Source: Molanna angustata (taxonomy: Eukaryota; Arthropoda; Insecta; Trichoptera; Molannidae). From it: 64,000 bases of DNA. A program made the position numbers and the translations under genes. Each line of letters opens with the position of its first letter. Position 1 is the first letter of the stretch. The notes under the pieces were generated by a model. It was not told the DNA's origin, made no database searches, and saw only the letters and a list, made by a program, of their open reading frames with translations. The stretch lies in contig OY754984.1 of NCBI GenBank assembly GCA_963576475.1, positions 16,745,775 to 16,809,774 of the forward strand, written 5' to 3'. Positions 48,811 through 60,634 of the stretch are shown here, in pieces.

Positions 48811-49057
48811 ACATAAACTGGATAGCCTAGTCTTCACACCATTTTTTTTATACATAACCTACAAAAGTTTGGTAAAAATACCAATTTAGTCATTTATTTT
48901 AATATTTTAGTTACTTTTTTTTAATATATAATGCAACTGGCTCACGCCAGCCGCAATTAGGTATAAATATAAATAAACCTAACCAACCTATTTTTACCAA
49001 ACTTTTGTAGGTTAGGTTTACAAAAATGGTGTGAAGACTAGATTATCCACATAAACT
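48811..49057. mobile_element. MITE with long inverted repeats and 9-bp target duplication
   Basis: ACATAAACT lies at 48811-48819 and 49049-49057. Between them 48820-49048 (229 bp) has arms of about 60 bp beginning GGATARYCTAGTCTTCACAC on each strand. The centre (about 48925-48985) contains ATGCAACTGGCTCACGCCAG, related to an end of the MITE at 56166-56368. The 9-bp duplication with long arms fits Mutator-like elements, but that is inference. Confidence 0.75.
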
Positions 49058-50000
49058 TAGAGCTGATAAGTCTTCAACAAGATTCTGCTATTTTTTTCTC
49101 TATGATTTTACCTGTCAAAACATTCAAAATACTCTCATGTTATTGGAAAAAGTGTTTCCATTTTTTTATAAAATTATGTGTACCTAGAAGAAGAAGATCT
49201 TTCTAACGTATTCGTCAAGCTTTATGTAGGCTACAATACAATTGTTTTACTGTAATAGTACAGTGTGAAAATATTTCTTAACATAAATTGCAAGTAATAA
49301 AAGTTAATACAATACAAATGATTGGAAACTACTCTTGTAGTTGTTTATAAGGCATCTCACGATAATCTCCAATAGCGGGCAATCTCTTTCATATTAAATT
49401 GAATAATTTAATAAATATAGTTATACTTGTGAGCTGGTACAATCTGACGTTAGCCTCGTTCATCAACCAACGTGAATTATTATTATTTTACAAAGAACAA
49501 GCAGCCAGATATAGCTTTATTGAATTATTGTTAACCATAAAAGAAACCTTTTTCCAAGTCTCTGGGAGAGATGGGTACGGCAAGAAAGAAGCCGGAGAGA
49601 ATAATTCTGCGGGAAATTAAGAAGAAAGAATGAAAGAAGGGTTCGAAGGAGTGGAGCGGAATGAAGGGACGGCTTTATGCGTGGAAGCAGAACAAATAAA
49701 CAAGAAGGAAATAATAATAACGTACAAGATGTCTTTCAGATAACTACACGGCAATGTTTTACGGGAGTGATCGCTTTTTGAATCGGAGGCGAGAGATTCT
49801 CAAAATTTCTCAAAAAGACTAATGCATTTATATCCATTATTGAATTGAATTAACTCTCTTCTAACTTTTTCTTATTTATTATTTTATACTAATGACGGAT
49901 AACATTCAAAAACGAGCTATTTGGGGGTATATGTTTATCGGTTTTTTTATCAGAAGGATTATATTACTATGTGCGTGTTCATGAAAGATTTTATAATTTG
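49058..50000. other. No recognised feature
   Basis: AT-rich with a purine-rich patch at about 49555-49730. A 73-codon frame (49399-49620) begins at TTG and has no motif. Confidence 0.45.
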
Positions 50001-50176
50001 ATACATCTACCTTGAGTTCTCGCTGCGCGTTGCTAGTGAACGGAGGTGTTTGTTTATTCGCTGCGCGACCGCAATCTACCTACTTACCTACCTACATACA
50101 GCTAAGATTTCATACTTTTTTGTTTTTGTTATATTTTTAATTTAACTAATTTTATTTTTCTTGTATATTTTGTAAT

Positions 50177-51433
50177 ATGGAGGATAATACAAAGCCTCCC
50201 GACCCGCCTCCTATAAGTGATCACTTAAACATTTTAAATGATGAAATTTACGCGCTGTCAGATTCCGACAATAGTACGTTATCTGTCACTTTTCAGTCTA
50301 AAAAACGAAAATTGCGAACCACTACTGTCACAAAGGAAACGCATAACAAACAAAATAACAATACCAGCATTAAAGATCAAATTTTAATATCTGATAATTC
50401 GTCTTCCACCATCGAACCTCATCAATTGTATTCGTCAATATCTTGTGGTCCGTTTCAAGTATATGTGCAAAGAACCGATCCGGGCAAAGAAATCAATCCT
50501 TTAGATTTTGATAGATACATTTTCTCGAATATATCAATTCGCGGTATATTAAACGGCTCTGTCAAATCTGAGGGCAGATATAAAATATGTGTAAATTTCA
50601 AAAGTGCCACATTTGCCAATCATTTTGTACTAAATTGCCAAAAAATTACAAACGGTCAATACAAAGCATTCATACCTAATTTTAATCTAGTAAGGCTGGG
50701 TCTGGTCAGAGGAATCCCCGTTGACCTCACGGAAACTGAGATTGTTGATTCCCTTAACGTTTCTTTGGGAGCGGGTAAGGTTGTCAAGTCCAGAAGATTA
50801 AACTATAAGGAAACTATCGATAGCGTTGTCACGTGGAAACCATCCCAATCAGTGGTGATCACTTTTTCAGGCCAAACTCTTCCATCTCACATAATATACT
50901 TGTATTACAATTCTATCCCCGTTGAAATATACAAATATCCAACTATTCAATGATATAACTGCTGCAGGTTTGGTCACTCCAAACCCACCTGTCGCTCTCC
51001 ACATCGCTGTTACAATTGTGGTGACAACCATTCTGCAGAAGATTGCCCTAATTCCGACGACCCTAAATGCATCAACTGCAACGGGAACCACAAAGCAATA
51101 AGCACAATATGTCCAGAACTGACAAGACAAAGGAATATTAAAGAATCCATGGCATTAAACAACATATCATACCTTCAAGCATCAAAACAATTTCCTCCAG
51201 CTAAAAAATCTTTTGCTGAAATTACTTCTTCCCCACCTAATGCACCATTTACCCTTATCAACGAAAAAAATTCAACCCCCTCTTCTTCAACCACGTCTTT
51301 TTACAAAACTATATTCAAACCTAATAAGCCAAAACCCACGATCAATCCAACATTTGATACAAATCGTTTAAACTCTCTTTTGCTACGCCCAAATGGAAAC
51401 AGTAAAAATATACATCAAATGGCTGTGCCTTAA
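50177..51433 (+). pseudogene. I-like LINE ORF1, nucleic-acid-binding (gag-like) protein, one internal stop
   Basis: It starts at ATG in TAATATGGAGG. A Ser/Thr/Asn-rich N-terminus is followed by a globular region (about residues 90-255; FNLVRLGLVRGIPVDLTETE resembles the RRM-like part of such ORF1 proteins). An in-frame TGA at 50951-50953 follows. Beyond it the same frame continues for 160 codons with three zinc knuckles: YNCCRFGHSKPTC, CYNCGDNHSAEDC and CINCNGNHKAISTIC. The TGA stands exactly where the first knuckle needs its first Cys, so a single TGY-to-TGA change explains it. ORF1 proteins of this type bind the element's RNA. The family's usual length is about 400-500 residues, and here it would be 418. 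Confidence 0.85.
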
Positions 51434-51613
51434 ACAATGAACAAAACGCATTCCCTCATTCCACATCAACAATCTTATCTAATCAATTAACCGCCGATAA
51501 TTCTTCCTTCATACAAACGCTTATTACACTCCTCATAAATATTTTAAGTAATAATATCAATTAACTGAACAACGCTGCTGATTATCTTTCTCCACTACTC
51601 TCCCTTTTAAACC

Positions 51614-54600
51614 ATGGCTCCACAAATAGAGAAAATACTTCAGTGGAACATTAGAAGTCTTCTACCAAATAAACCTGAACTTATTCAAATTTTAAAAAGT
51701 CATTCTGTATCCATTGCTGCAATCTCAGAAACATGGCTGAAACCATCCTTTCTAGTACGTATTCCAGGATACCAATGCATCAGGGATGACCGCATTGTAG
51801 ACGGGAAAGGGGGTGCCGCTTTATTCATCCACAACTCTATCCCTTTTAAACAAAATTTTTTAACAATTTTAGTAACGGTAGCTGTCAAATAGTTTCTGCG
51901 ATAATTTGCAATATCACCTTTGTCTCTTTATATACCTCCCACATGTACTTTTATTGAAAAGGATTGGTCAAACTTTCTTTCTAATCTTCCTCCTCCTTAT
52001 CTCATATTAGGAGATTTTAATGCCCATTCTTTTTCATGGGGAAGTGAAAGCTACAACAGATCCGGCAGTAATGTTTTGGAATTTTTGGATATCAATAAAC
52101 TATACTTCTTAAACGACGGCTCCTCTCCTCCACCCGATTCACTCCACCACACCAAAGAAAAAGTGCAGTCGACTTATCTCTTTGCTCTAACGAATTGGCA
52201 TCAAAATTCCCGTGGGCTGTATTCAAAGATCCTTTTTCCAGTGAACACTTTCCTATCATTATTTCCTTTAATGACAAATCTAAACTTGTCCCTCAAAGCC
52301 CTCCAACAACAACCAAATTTCGTACCAAAGGTACGAATTGGCAAATTTCTTTCTCTACTAAATTAGATCACTCCCTAACAAAGTTGACCTTATCCTTTTC
52401 AGACTATAGTACACTCTGTGAAAATTTTCCCAATGTAATTATAGATGCTGCTAAACAATCGATCCCAATCCATAAATCAGGAGTTAAAAAATCATTTCAA
52501 CCAGCCCCATGGTGGGACGAGGAATGCACTCGTTCTGTATATTCTCGACGATTAGCAATACGTGTTTATCGGAAAAATATGACATTAGAAATCTACCTTT
52601 TAGCTAAACGTGCTCAAGCAGAAACAAAATGTCTTCTTAAAAGGAAAAAACGATCAGGATGGCGTAAATTTTGTGAAGATTTGTCTCCAACATCTTCTCC
52701 ATCATTAAAATGGACCAATGTGAGAAAATTTAGATCCACTTATACTCCCCCTAGAATTCACGGTGCCTCAGATGAAATCATGCTGTCATTTGTTGACAAG
52801 TTAGCTCCACAAACTGTACCTACAAAGGATGACATCCCAACCCATTATAAATTCTCTTCTCTCTCATGGCTAGATTCTCCTTTCAAGATAGAAGAACTAA
52901 AATCTGTAATAAATTCCCTACCTGACACATCCCCAGGCCCTGATGAAGTACAATACTGTTTCATTAAGGCATTCTCTGATAGTACATCATTATATTTTCT
53001 CTCCCTTATTAATTATTTGTTTGAATCAGGAGTGATTCCCGACTCCTTTAAATCCCAGAAAATACTACCCATTCTCAAACCAGGCAAAAATGCTTCAGAA
53101 GTATCATCTTATCTTCCGATTGCATTGTCATCCTGTCTATTGAAGGTCATTGAACATCTGATTAAAAATAGCATTGACTGGTTTATAGAACATCATAACC
53201 TATTATCGCAAAATCAATATGGTTTTCGCAAAAGAAAGTCAACTTTGGACAGTTTAAGTATTTTTACAACTGATATTCGCGTTTCACAAAACATTGATAA
53301 TAGCATAGTAGCTGTATTCTTGGATATTTCCTCTGCGTACGATGATGTCTTCCTTCATGTGTTAAGAAATAAACTACTGAAAATTAATATTCCACCTAAG
53401 ATGGTACAATTCATCATAAATATTCTTTCCGACAGAACTATCATTGCTTCTTCTTCTTCCTCTAAAACTTATAAAAGGAAATTATGGAGAGGTTTGCCCC
53501 AAGGGTCAGTTATTAGTCCTATTTTATATAACCTATACACTTTCGACATAGACTCTTCAATTCCTCCCAATGTAAAAAGGCTTTATTTTGCAGATGATAT
53601 AATAATTTACATGATGCATAAAGATATCCTTATAGCTTCACAACATATTTCCGATGCTCTTGATAACTTAAAATGTTGGTTTTCCAATAATGGATTAAAA
53701 CTATCATCTTCCAAAAGCCGGGCAATGATCTTTTCTAGAAAACGGAATATTCCTGCAATATCGATTAAATATGACAATCATCCTATTGAAATTATCCCCC
53801 AACACAAATTCTTAAATTTTGACCGTAAACTTTCCTGGCTTCCTCATATTCAAAAGATCACTACCAAATGTGAAATAGGACTTAACATTATGAGAGCAGT
53901 TACTAGAGTGTGGTGGGGTGCTCATCCTTCAACTCTAAGACTTATGTTCAATGCACTGATACGCAGTCATCTGGACTACGGATCAATACTCTTTGACCCT
54001 TTGCCAAAACAAGTGTCTAAAAAATTAGATGTAATCCAATCTAAGTCATTAAGAATCATACTGGGAGCTATGAAAAGTTCTCCTATTAACTCCCTCCAAG
54101 TGGAAAGTGTGGAACCTCCACTTATTATAAGAAGGCAATTCCTTTCTGACAAATATGTTTATAGGAGTTTATCATATTCTAATCACCCAATCAAAGAAAA
54201 CCTTAGGAAACTGTTGACTATATATGATAATAGACAAAATATTAATGAAAATAAAATCCCATTTCTTGTCAAAAGTTTCCAAACTCATCAAGCTTCTATT
54301 TCTAGAGTGGACTTACAAAACAATCCCATACTCCCTATTTAAAATATACAATTTTCAGCTGTAATGTTTAATCCTTGTGTTATTATGACACTTGGAATCG
54401 ATAAAACATGGAACAACCAGAACTCTGCGATCATAAATTCTGAATTTAAACAAATAATTCACACTAAGTATCCAAATTTCACAGACGTATACACAGACGG
54501 CTCTAAAATCCCAGGCTCTTCCTGTGGAGCCTCTGTTTACATACCAAATTTCAACATTAAAAATTCATACTCCCTGCCTAGCACAATATCTATATACACA

Positions 54601-55483
54601 GCAGAATGTTTCGCCATACAACAAGCACTAGAACAAATACAATTAAATAATATTGTAAACGCATTGATATTGTCAGATTCACATAGGGTCGTATTACGCA
54701 TGTTATATAAGAAAACGGTAAGATAATCTTTCCCTGTCCAATTTCTCAAGTCGTATTACAGGAGTTATTTGGTATTACAGAATAACTTCTGTATACGACT
54801 TGAGAATTTGGACAGGGAAAGATTATCTTACCGTTTTCTTAAATAACATGCGTAATACGACCCCTAGTGCTCTTCAGAGAATCGCATCAAATTTATTATA
54901 CTTTCCTCAAGATCAACTTATGTGCTCAATTAAATTAAAACTTTTCTCACTTCAATCCAAAAACATCACCATAATTCTGGCCTGGATCCCAGGACATCTG
55001 GGAATCGTAGGGAACGAAATTGCAGATTCATTAGCCAAATCAGCTTCTTCTGGTAACAATTCTAATATAAATCTGAACATTCCAACTACTGATTACTTAT
55101 CAACCCTAAAAACTAGCATGATTCATAGGTGGGAAAAAAACTTGACGGTTTCCAGAAAAAAGACAGGATTATTTTACGCCGGAATCCAACCCTCTATTCC
55201 CAAAAAAACTTGGTTTCAGGGAAAGAGACTCTCTAGGAGGGACATATCTTGTATCACGCGTATGAGAATTGGCCATTGTCTTGTTGCTTCCCACCTATAC
55301 AAAATTAATGTTATTAACAGTCCACTTTGTGAATGTGGTCAGGAGGAGGAGACTCTTGACCATTTATTTTTTAATTGCTTCAACCGTATATCTTCTAACA
55401 ATTTATTTTATTTTAATCTGGTAAAAATTACTTGCACATCCCCAAATCAATATGTCATATATAATGTCGATTCAAAATTTTAA
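51614..55483 (+). pseudogene. I-like LINE ORF2: endonuclease, reverse transcriptase, RNase H
   Basis: Starts at ATG (MAPQIEKILQWNIRSLLPNK). The AP-like endonuclease covers 51614-52280 (AISETWLKP, GKGGAALFI, LGDFNAHSFSWGS, SSEHFPIII), with frame changes near 51866, 51915 and 52165. RT follows in one frame to 54339: SPGPDEVQY, LPIALSSCLLKVIE, FLDISSAYDDV (Asp at residue 377 of that frame), LPQGSVISPILYNLY and YFADDIIIY (FADD 465-468). A TAA at 54340-54342 is followed in frame by RNase H: YTDGSKIPG, TAECFAIQQAL and SDSH, then a MITE, then SALQRIA, AWIPGHLGIVGNEIADSLAK. The last part has the CCHC-type CECGQEEETLDHLFFNC. The catalytic residues are kept, so loss of function comes from the breaks. 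Confidence 0.9.
54686..54864. mobile_element. Palindromic MITE, 179 bp, TA target duplication
   Basis: The element runs GGGTCGTATTACGCATGTTA to TAACATGCGTAATACGACCC plus one C, flanked by TA at 54684-54685 and 54865-54866. Arms are nearly perfect for about 75 bp. It interrupts the RNase H codons after SDSH; removing it with one TA restores the frame into SALQRI. The TA duplication suggests a Tc1/mariner-type element. Confidence 0.85.
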
Positions 55484-55644
55484 ATTAACAAACATATTGC
55501 TTAGCTTCTTAAAGTCAAATAACATCCAACTCTAATTAATTTAATTTTAACAAATTCAACCAATTTATGATATTTCCACCAAGGCAAAAAGCACTCTCTG
55601 TAGGGTGAATTGCCATTAAACAAAAAAAAAAATACATCTACCTT

Positions 55645-56165
55645 CAAATATGATATTGCAAAATGTCAGTTCAATAAGTATTTGATAATATATTATTTAT
55701 GGTAATGATGGGTTTCAAATAAAAGAACTACTTACATGATCAACACTGGTATATTCAGAATTAATCTACATAGATACAATATTTTACATTAATCGCGATA
55801 ATTTGAACATAAAAAAATAAAAAAATGTGTAAAATCATAAAAGTAGATACAAATATGTTGACATATAAATTATAGTTGACAAATGCCTTGACAAATACGA
55901 ATAGATAATAAACTTATTCCTAATCTCAAATGGCAAAAGTTTTTGATGAAAATTTTCCTCCAATCAATTTCTATTCAATGATATTATTGATATTATTATG
56001 TTTGTTATAAATTTGCTTTTATTTTAAAATTTCAAGTTTTAACCATTGTTGATATTATCGATTTTATTATGTTAGTTTAAATTTTCTTTTATTTTAAAAT
56101 TTAAAGTTTTAATCATTGTATACTTATTGTTTTTTAAATAGGCTTTCAAGCCGTAAATAAAAAAA
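55645..56165. other. No recognised feature
   Basis: AT-rich; a duplicated pair of about 60-bp segments (55980-56050 and 56050-56110, TTTTATTTTAAAATTTMAAG) is the only structure. No gene. Confidence 0.5.
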
Positions 56166-56368
56166 TATAAAGCAACTTGCTCACGCGAGTCGCTATTACA
56201 TTAAAAATAACTAAACCTAACCGAATATTAAACGGTTATTAATAAAATACAACAAAATAATAGTATGATGTGTACGAAGGTACATAAATCTCCATTCCCA
56301 TTATATTTTGGTTAGGTTTAGTTAGTCTTTAATGAAAATAGCGACTCGCGTGTGCGAGTTGCTTTATA
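56166..56368. mobile_element. MITE with TATAAAGCAACT ends
   Basis: The left end TATAAAGCAACTTGCTCACG then CGAGTCGCTATT is complementary to the right end AATAGCGACTCGCGTGTGCG then AGTTGCTTTATA. Inner arms continue through CTAAACCTAACC. Total 203 bp, no coding. A TA duplication is possible but the flank is too AT-rich to prove it. A related half-element lies inside 48820-49048. Confidence 0.7.
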
Positions 56369-57618
56369 AATTGAATGGAAATTGGTTGCAGAAACAATTT
56401 CATCAACAGTTTTACCATTTGAGCTTAAGAAATATATTTTATGTATTCGAATTTGATCAAATATTTCAAATAAATTAGTTTTCTCAACATATTATTTAAG
56501 TAATTGTATGATACTTACTATCTTTAGTACTACTTATTATTATTTGTTTTGATAATTTTCGCATTTAATATCAACTTTGACTTTGGTAAAATGAAGGTGC
56601 GTTTTCTAAGGTCTGGTCATGGAAAGCGATGGGTTGTGGTTCGTTAATCTTCGGAAATTTAGGGAATCTTCGGGATTGTTGAGGATATATGTACATATTG
56701 TAGTTCGTAACCCAGGAGCGCAGCTACAGAGCTTTACCTTTTGATGACGTCGAGCCTAAAAAATACATTAACCAACTACTTTAGCTGATTAAAATGCAAT
56801 TTACTTTTTATTAATACACGCGTCAAGTCACGTCTGCTTGTGACAGCAGCGTATGCGATGCCGAGGGGATTCGCTTTTTTGCCCATCTATAACTTTATAT
56901 ATATAATGTATGTTCGTCTCTTTTACTATCATTTGGTGTGAGTGATAACCCGGGAATAAAAGGGAAAACACGTCTGCAGTGTCTGTCTGAATAATTATTA
57001 TTGTGTTATCTCTTTCTCACTAATGGAATTCGTCATTCTTTGCTGTTATTGGTGATATTGTATGACTTTCTTAAACTGAGCCATTTTTGTAGAGCATTTT
57101 GTCCTCATATAACGTGTCTATATAAAAAAATGTCATTGCCAAGAACAGGGTTTTCCTAGATGGGCAGCAGTATTCTGTTTGTTTTTGTTCTTGCAAAATG
57201 CAGTTTGATAAACAATTAAATAAAACAGTGAAATCACTTGGTACATACAAACAATGCATTTTAAATAGTAAAGATTACCTTCTTAAAATATAAGCCTTAC
57301 TAATAAACGTGCTGTAAAAGTAACACGACCGTTTAACACCCGTGTAGGCAAATACATTACCTACCAATAAACGCTGTGTAGCAGATCAGTTGGTCAAAGA
57401 TTATAATATTTTATCTCTTATACAAATTTTACACATCGCTTGCACAGCTGTCAGAGGTAGTTTAACGATGTTTTAGGACAAATTACATCTATCACAATAC
57501 AAATTATATTTTGATATGCGTGTTTACCTATATTGTTATGTCTTGGAATAAATGACGAAACCTCTACAAATTATTAGGAGCGAAACGTTGTCAAATAATT
57601 TGCTCTTTTTCAATATCT
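56369..57618. other. No recognised feature
   Basis: AT-rich with a few short GC-richer patches (56600-56760, 56815-56880). No coding signal, repeat copy or hairpin I can support. Confidence 0.45.
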
Positions 57619-58458
57619 ACTAGTTGCATGTAACACATGAGATCCAACTGTCGATAGCGATAGTACCTATAGTTGAAGAATAAGTACCAAACTATAAACC
57701 CATAAATACAAATTATTTAATATTTTAAGATATTTGGTTTTCTATACAACACATGTACCTAGGTATGTATGTCAAGATAGGATAGTATGGAGATCAGTCC
57801 TTTGATCCTACCCAGAATATGAAAACAGCATGATGGTATGTATGTACATATATTTGGAGATAAGTATCAAGTCTTCTAATTAAAATTGTTAAAAAAAATT
57901 GAGATGTGCTAATACAATGTAAGTATTTTTTATAGAAAATTAAATGATCCAGTTGGAGTGTTTCGGCTTTTTTCGATATTTTTTTAAAAATTGGAAATAT
58001 AGGCAGTTAAACTCAAAAATTTATCATAAAAAAAGTATTTTTATTAATAAAAAATGTTTGAGAAATCCTGGAATTTTTTTGAAAAAATAAATTTGAGATT
58101 TTGTATTTGTCTATGTATATACCAATTTTCAGCGTTCTAACTTCTATGGTTTTTGAGATATATGAAAAAATAAACCAAAATTTCAAAAGTTGATAACCCC
58201 TGACTGAAACAAAAATTCACAATACTGAGTATAAAAGTTTTGTAGGCCTATAACTGTTTATATATTCTGAAAATTTGGGCTCTGTAAATTGAGCGGATCA
58301 AAAGTTATAAGGGGACACACACACACACACACACACCACACACACACACACACACACATACACACACACACACATAACTCACATAAAATGTTCTACTCCG
58401 AATTCTGAGTAAATCCATGTATGGGAACATATATGCTGCGAGGCCTCTAGTTGGTGTT
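57619..58458 (-). repeat. Family A copy A8
   Basis: It starts ACTAGTTGCATGTAACACAT and CCAACTGTCGATAGCGATAG and runs through the common body and a CA tract (58316-58372) to GAGGCCTCTAGTTGGTGTT, where A9 begins. The hairpin end is missing. Confidence 0.8.
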
Positions 58459-59271
58459 ACTAGTTGCATGTAACACATGAGATCCAACTGTCGATAGCGA
58501 TAGTATGTATAGTTGAAGAATATGTACCAAACTATAAACCCATAAATACAAATTATTGAATATTTTCAGATATTTTGTTTTCTATACAACATATGTAGGT
58601 ATTTATGTCAAGATAGGATAGTATGGAGGAAGATCTTTTTTTCCTACCCAGAATATGAAAATAGCATGATGGTATATGTATGTATGTATGTTTGGAGATG
58701 AAGTATCAAACTATTAAGTCTTCTTACATATTGTGTATAGGCGACTGCCATACAAAATGTATGAAGCGATGTCGTCACTAAATTCAATTTTTATAAAAAT
58801 TGTTAAAAAAGTTTGAGATGTGCTAATACCATGTTAATATTTTTTATAGAAAATTAAATTATCTAGTTGGGGTGTTTCGGCTTTTTTCGATATTTAAAAA
58901 AAAAATGAAAATATAGGCAGTTTAACTCATATATTTATCATACAAAATATTTTTCTTAATAAAAAATGTTTGAGAAACCCTGGAATTTTTTTGAATAAAT
59001 ATATTTGAGATTTTGTATTTTTCTATGTTTATACCAATTTTCAGCGTTTTAGCTTTTATGGTTTCTGAGATATATGGAAAAATAAATTAAAAATTCAAAA
59101 GTTGATAACCCCTGACTGAAACAAAAATTCTAAATTCTGAGTATAAAAGTTTTGTAGGCCTATAACTGTTTATATATTCTGAAATTTTGGGCTTTGTAAA
59201 TAGAGCGGATCAAAAGGTATAAGGGGGAGACGGACACACACACACACAGACACACACATACACACACACAG

Positions 59272-59303
<32 letters not shown>

Positions 59304-59560
59304 ACGAAATGTTCTACTCCGAATTCTGAGTAAATCCGTGTATGGAACATATATGCTGCGAAGCCTCTAAGTTGGTGTTTTTTGACTTCAAAGTTGGAAA
59401 AGCCGTGAAAAAAGTAGACCTCTGCATACAATTCTCGCGTATCCTGGCTTGAAACATTGTCGATATGTTATGAGAGCAAAGTTCTCCTGAACAAATCGAC
59501 AGTTGGATAATGTCGATTCATTAAGAGAATTGAATTCTCATGAACGAATCGACAGTTGGA
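58459..59560 (-). repeat. Family A copy A9, with two terminal hairpins
   Basis: Full copy from ACTAGTTGCATGTAACACAT, with a CA tract at about 59234-59302. It ends in two hairpins side by side: 59456-59506 (TTGTCGATATG ... AACAAATCGACAGTTGG) and 59510-59560 (AATGTCGATTCATT ... CGAATCGACAGTTGG). A8 and A9 are joined head to tail. Confidence 0.85.
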
Positions 59561-59761
59561 CAATGGTGTTCGCTTAGGTATTCGTATGCTGAAATTATTC
59601 GTTATATTTTCCATATTCCTATTATGAAATGTGAAAAACATGACAATATTAAGTACGACAAACGTCAAAATTATATTGCCAGATGGCGGATGGCGGCTCT
59701 GCGCATGCGCGAGTTCAAAATTACAATATTGTCGGATTATTTTTTGTTGTACGTTTGTTGC

Positions 59762-59875
59762 AACTTCTTCTTCTTCAGCCAGTTTTCATCCATTCTTGGA
59801 CATAGGCCTCCCCTTTGATCCTCCACAACTCCCTGTCTTGGGCACACTGCATCCATCTGTTGCAACTACCCAGTC
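59762..59875 (-). pseudogene. RTE-like LINE extreme C-terminus
   Basis: Minus strand: GTGTGCCCAAGACAGGGAGT, TGTGGAGGATC, GGCCTATGTCCAAGAATGGA, then a GAAGAAGAAG tail. Same family end as 16680-16796. Confidence 0.65.
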
Positions 59876-60035
59876 GTTATACAGCGTTTATTAGTAAGAT
59901 TTTCAAAAAACAAAACGCTGGTCAACGGATGTGCATTAGATTTTTATTAGTAAGACTGCAGTTTACAGAACAATCATTTGCAAAATATGATATACAAAAA
60001 TTGTACCTACTGTGCAATATTTCACTTTTACATTG

Positions 60036-60296
60036 TGTAGAAAACATCAGGTGATGGGTATTAGATGGTAGGTAGTGGACTGTATTTTTAAACGATCTCA
60101 CCGATGCTTCTATATTCCTGGTTCACTGATTATTTTTTATTTTACACACATCCACACGCAGTGGTCTTCAAACTTGTACTGGTTAATTTCACTTGACACT
60201 TATTGTCACCCAAAATTATTTTGACAAGTGACAATTCTCATACATCGGTGAGGGGACAATGGCATGGAAGGGATTTAAAGGAAATATGCTTCTACA
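60036..60296 (-). repeat. Probable 3' LTR of the BEL/Pao element
   Basis: On the minus strand it reads TGTAGAAGCATATTTCC to TTTTCTACA, a TG...CA pair with 7-bp inverted ends (TGTAGAA/TTCTACA). It lies downstream of pol, preceded by a purine-rich GAGTGGGCGG that can be the polypurine tract. It contains AAAATAAAAAATAA, a possible polyadenylation signal. The 5' LTR is outside the window, so the boundaries rest on structure alone. Confidence 0.5.
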
Positions 60297-60634
60297 TAAC
60301 CGCCCACTCAAATTTTAAACAAAATTTGACGAATTGTACATATCACGGTGGCCACAAACAAAATTAACTTTTAACAAACTCATATCACTAATGCAGCCAT
60401 CACAAAATAAAACTCCACATTGTCCAATTCATGAAATTACAAACACACAAAAAAAATTCAATAACATACTATCCACAACAAAATCACATTAAAAAAAATT
60501 CAAAAAGATAGTTCACAGACTATATCAATGAAAACAATAGACAGACCTTTCTGTCATAACGAAAACACATTTAACTTAATTGTTATAATAACCAACTAAA
60601 ACTATAAGACTAACATTATTCTTAACTATTTCTA
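60297..60634 (-). other. BEL/Pao 3' untranslated stretch and polypurine tract
   Basis: Between the end of the integrase frame and the LTR. AT-rich and non-coding. The polypurine-like GAGTGGGCGG (minus) sits at about 60299-60310. Confidence 0.5.

Larger units (their letters stand above)
50001..55644 (+). mobile_element. Full-length I-like LINE with 13-bp target duplication
   Basis: ATACATCTACCTT occurs at 50001-50013 and 55632-55644. The element (50014-55631) starts GAGTTCTCGCTGCGCGTTGC, has a 163-bp 5' UTR, ORF1 (50177-51433), a 180-bp spacer, ORF2 (51614-55483) and a 3' UTR ending in poly-A (55622-55632). ORF2 has endonuclease, RT and RNase H, which is the I-superfamily layout. Lesions: one stop in ORF1; about three frameshifts and one stop in ORF2; and a 179-bp MITE in RNase H. 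Confidence 0.9.

Noticed and set aside
50951..50953. In-frame TGA as selenocysteine or programmed readthrough
   Set aside because: No selenocysteine element was seen, and a single Cys-to-stop change in a decaying element is sufficient.
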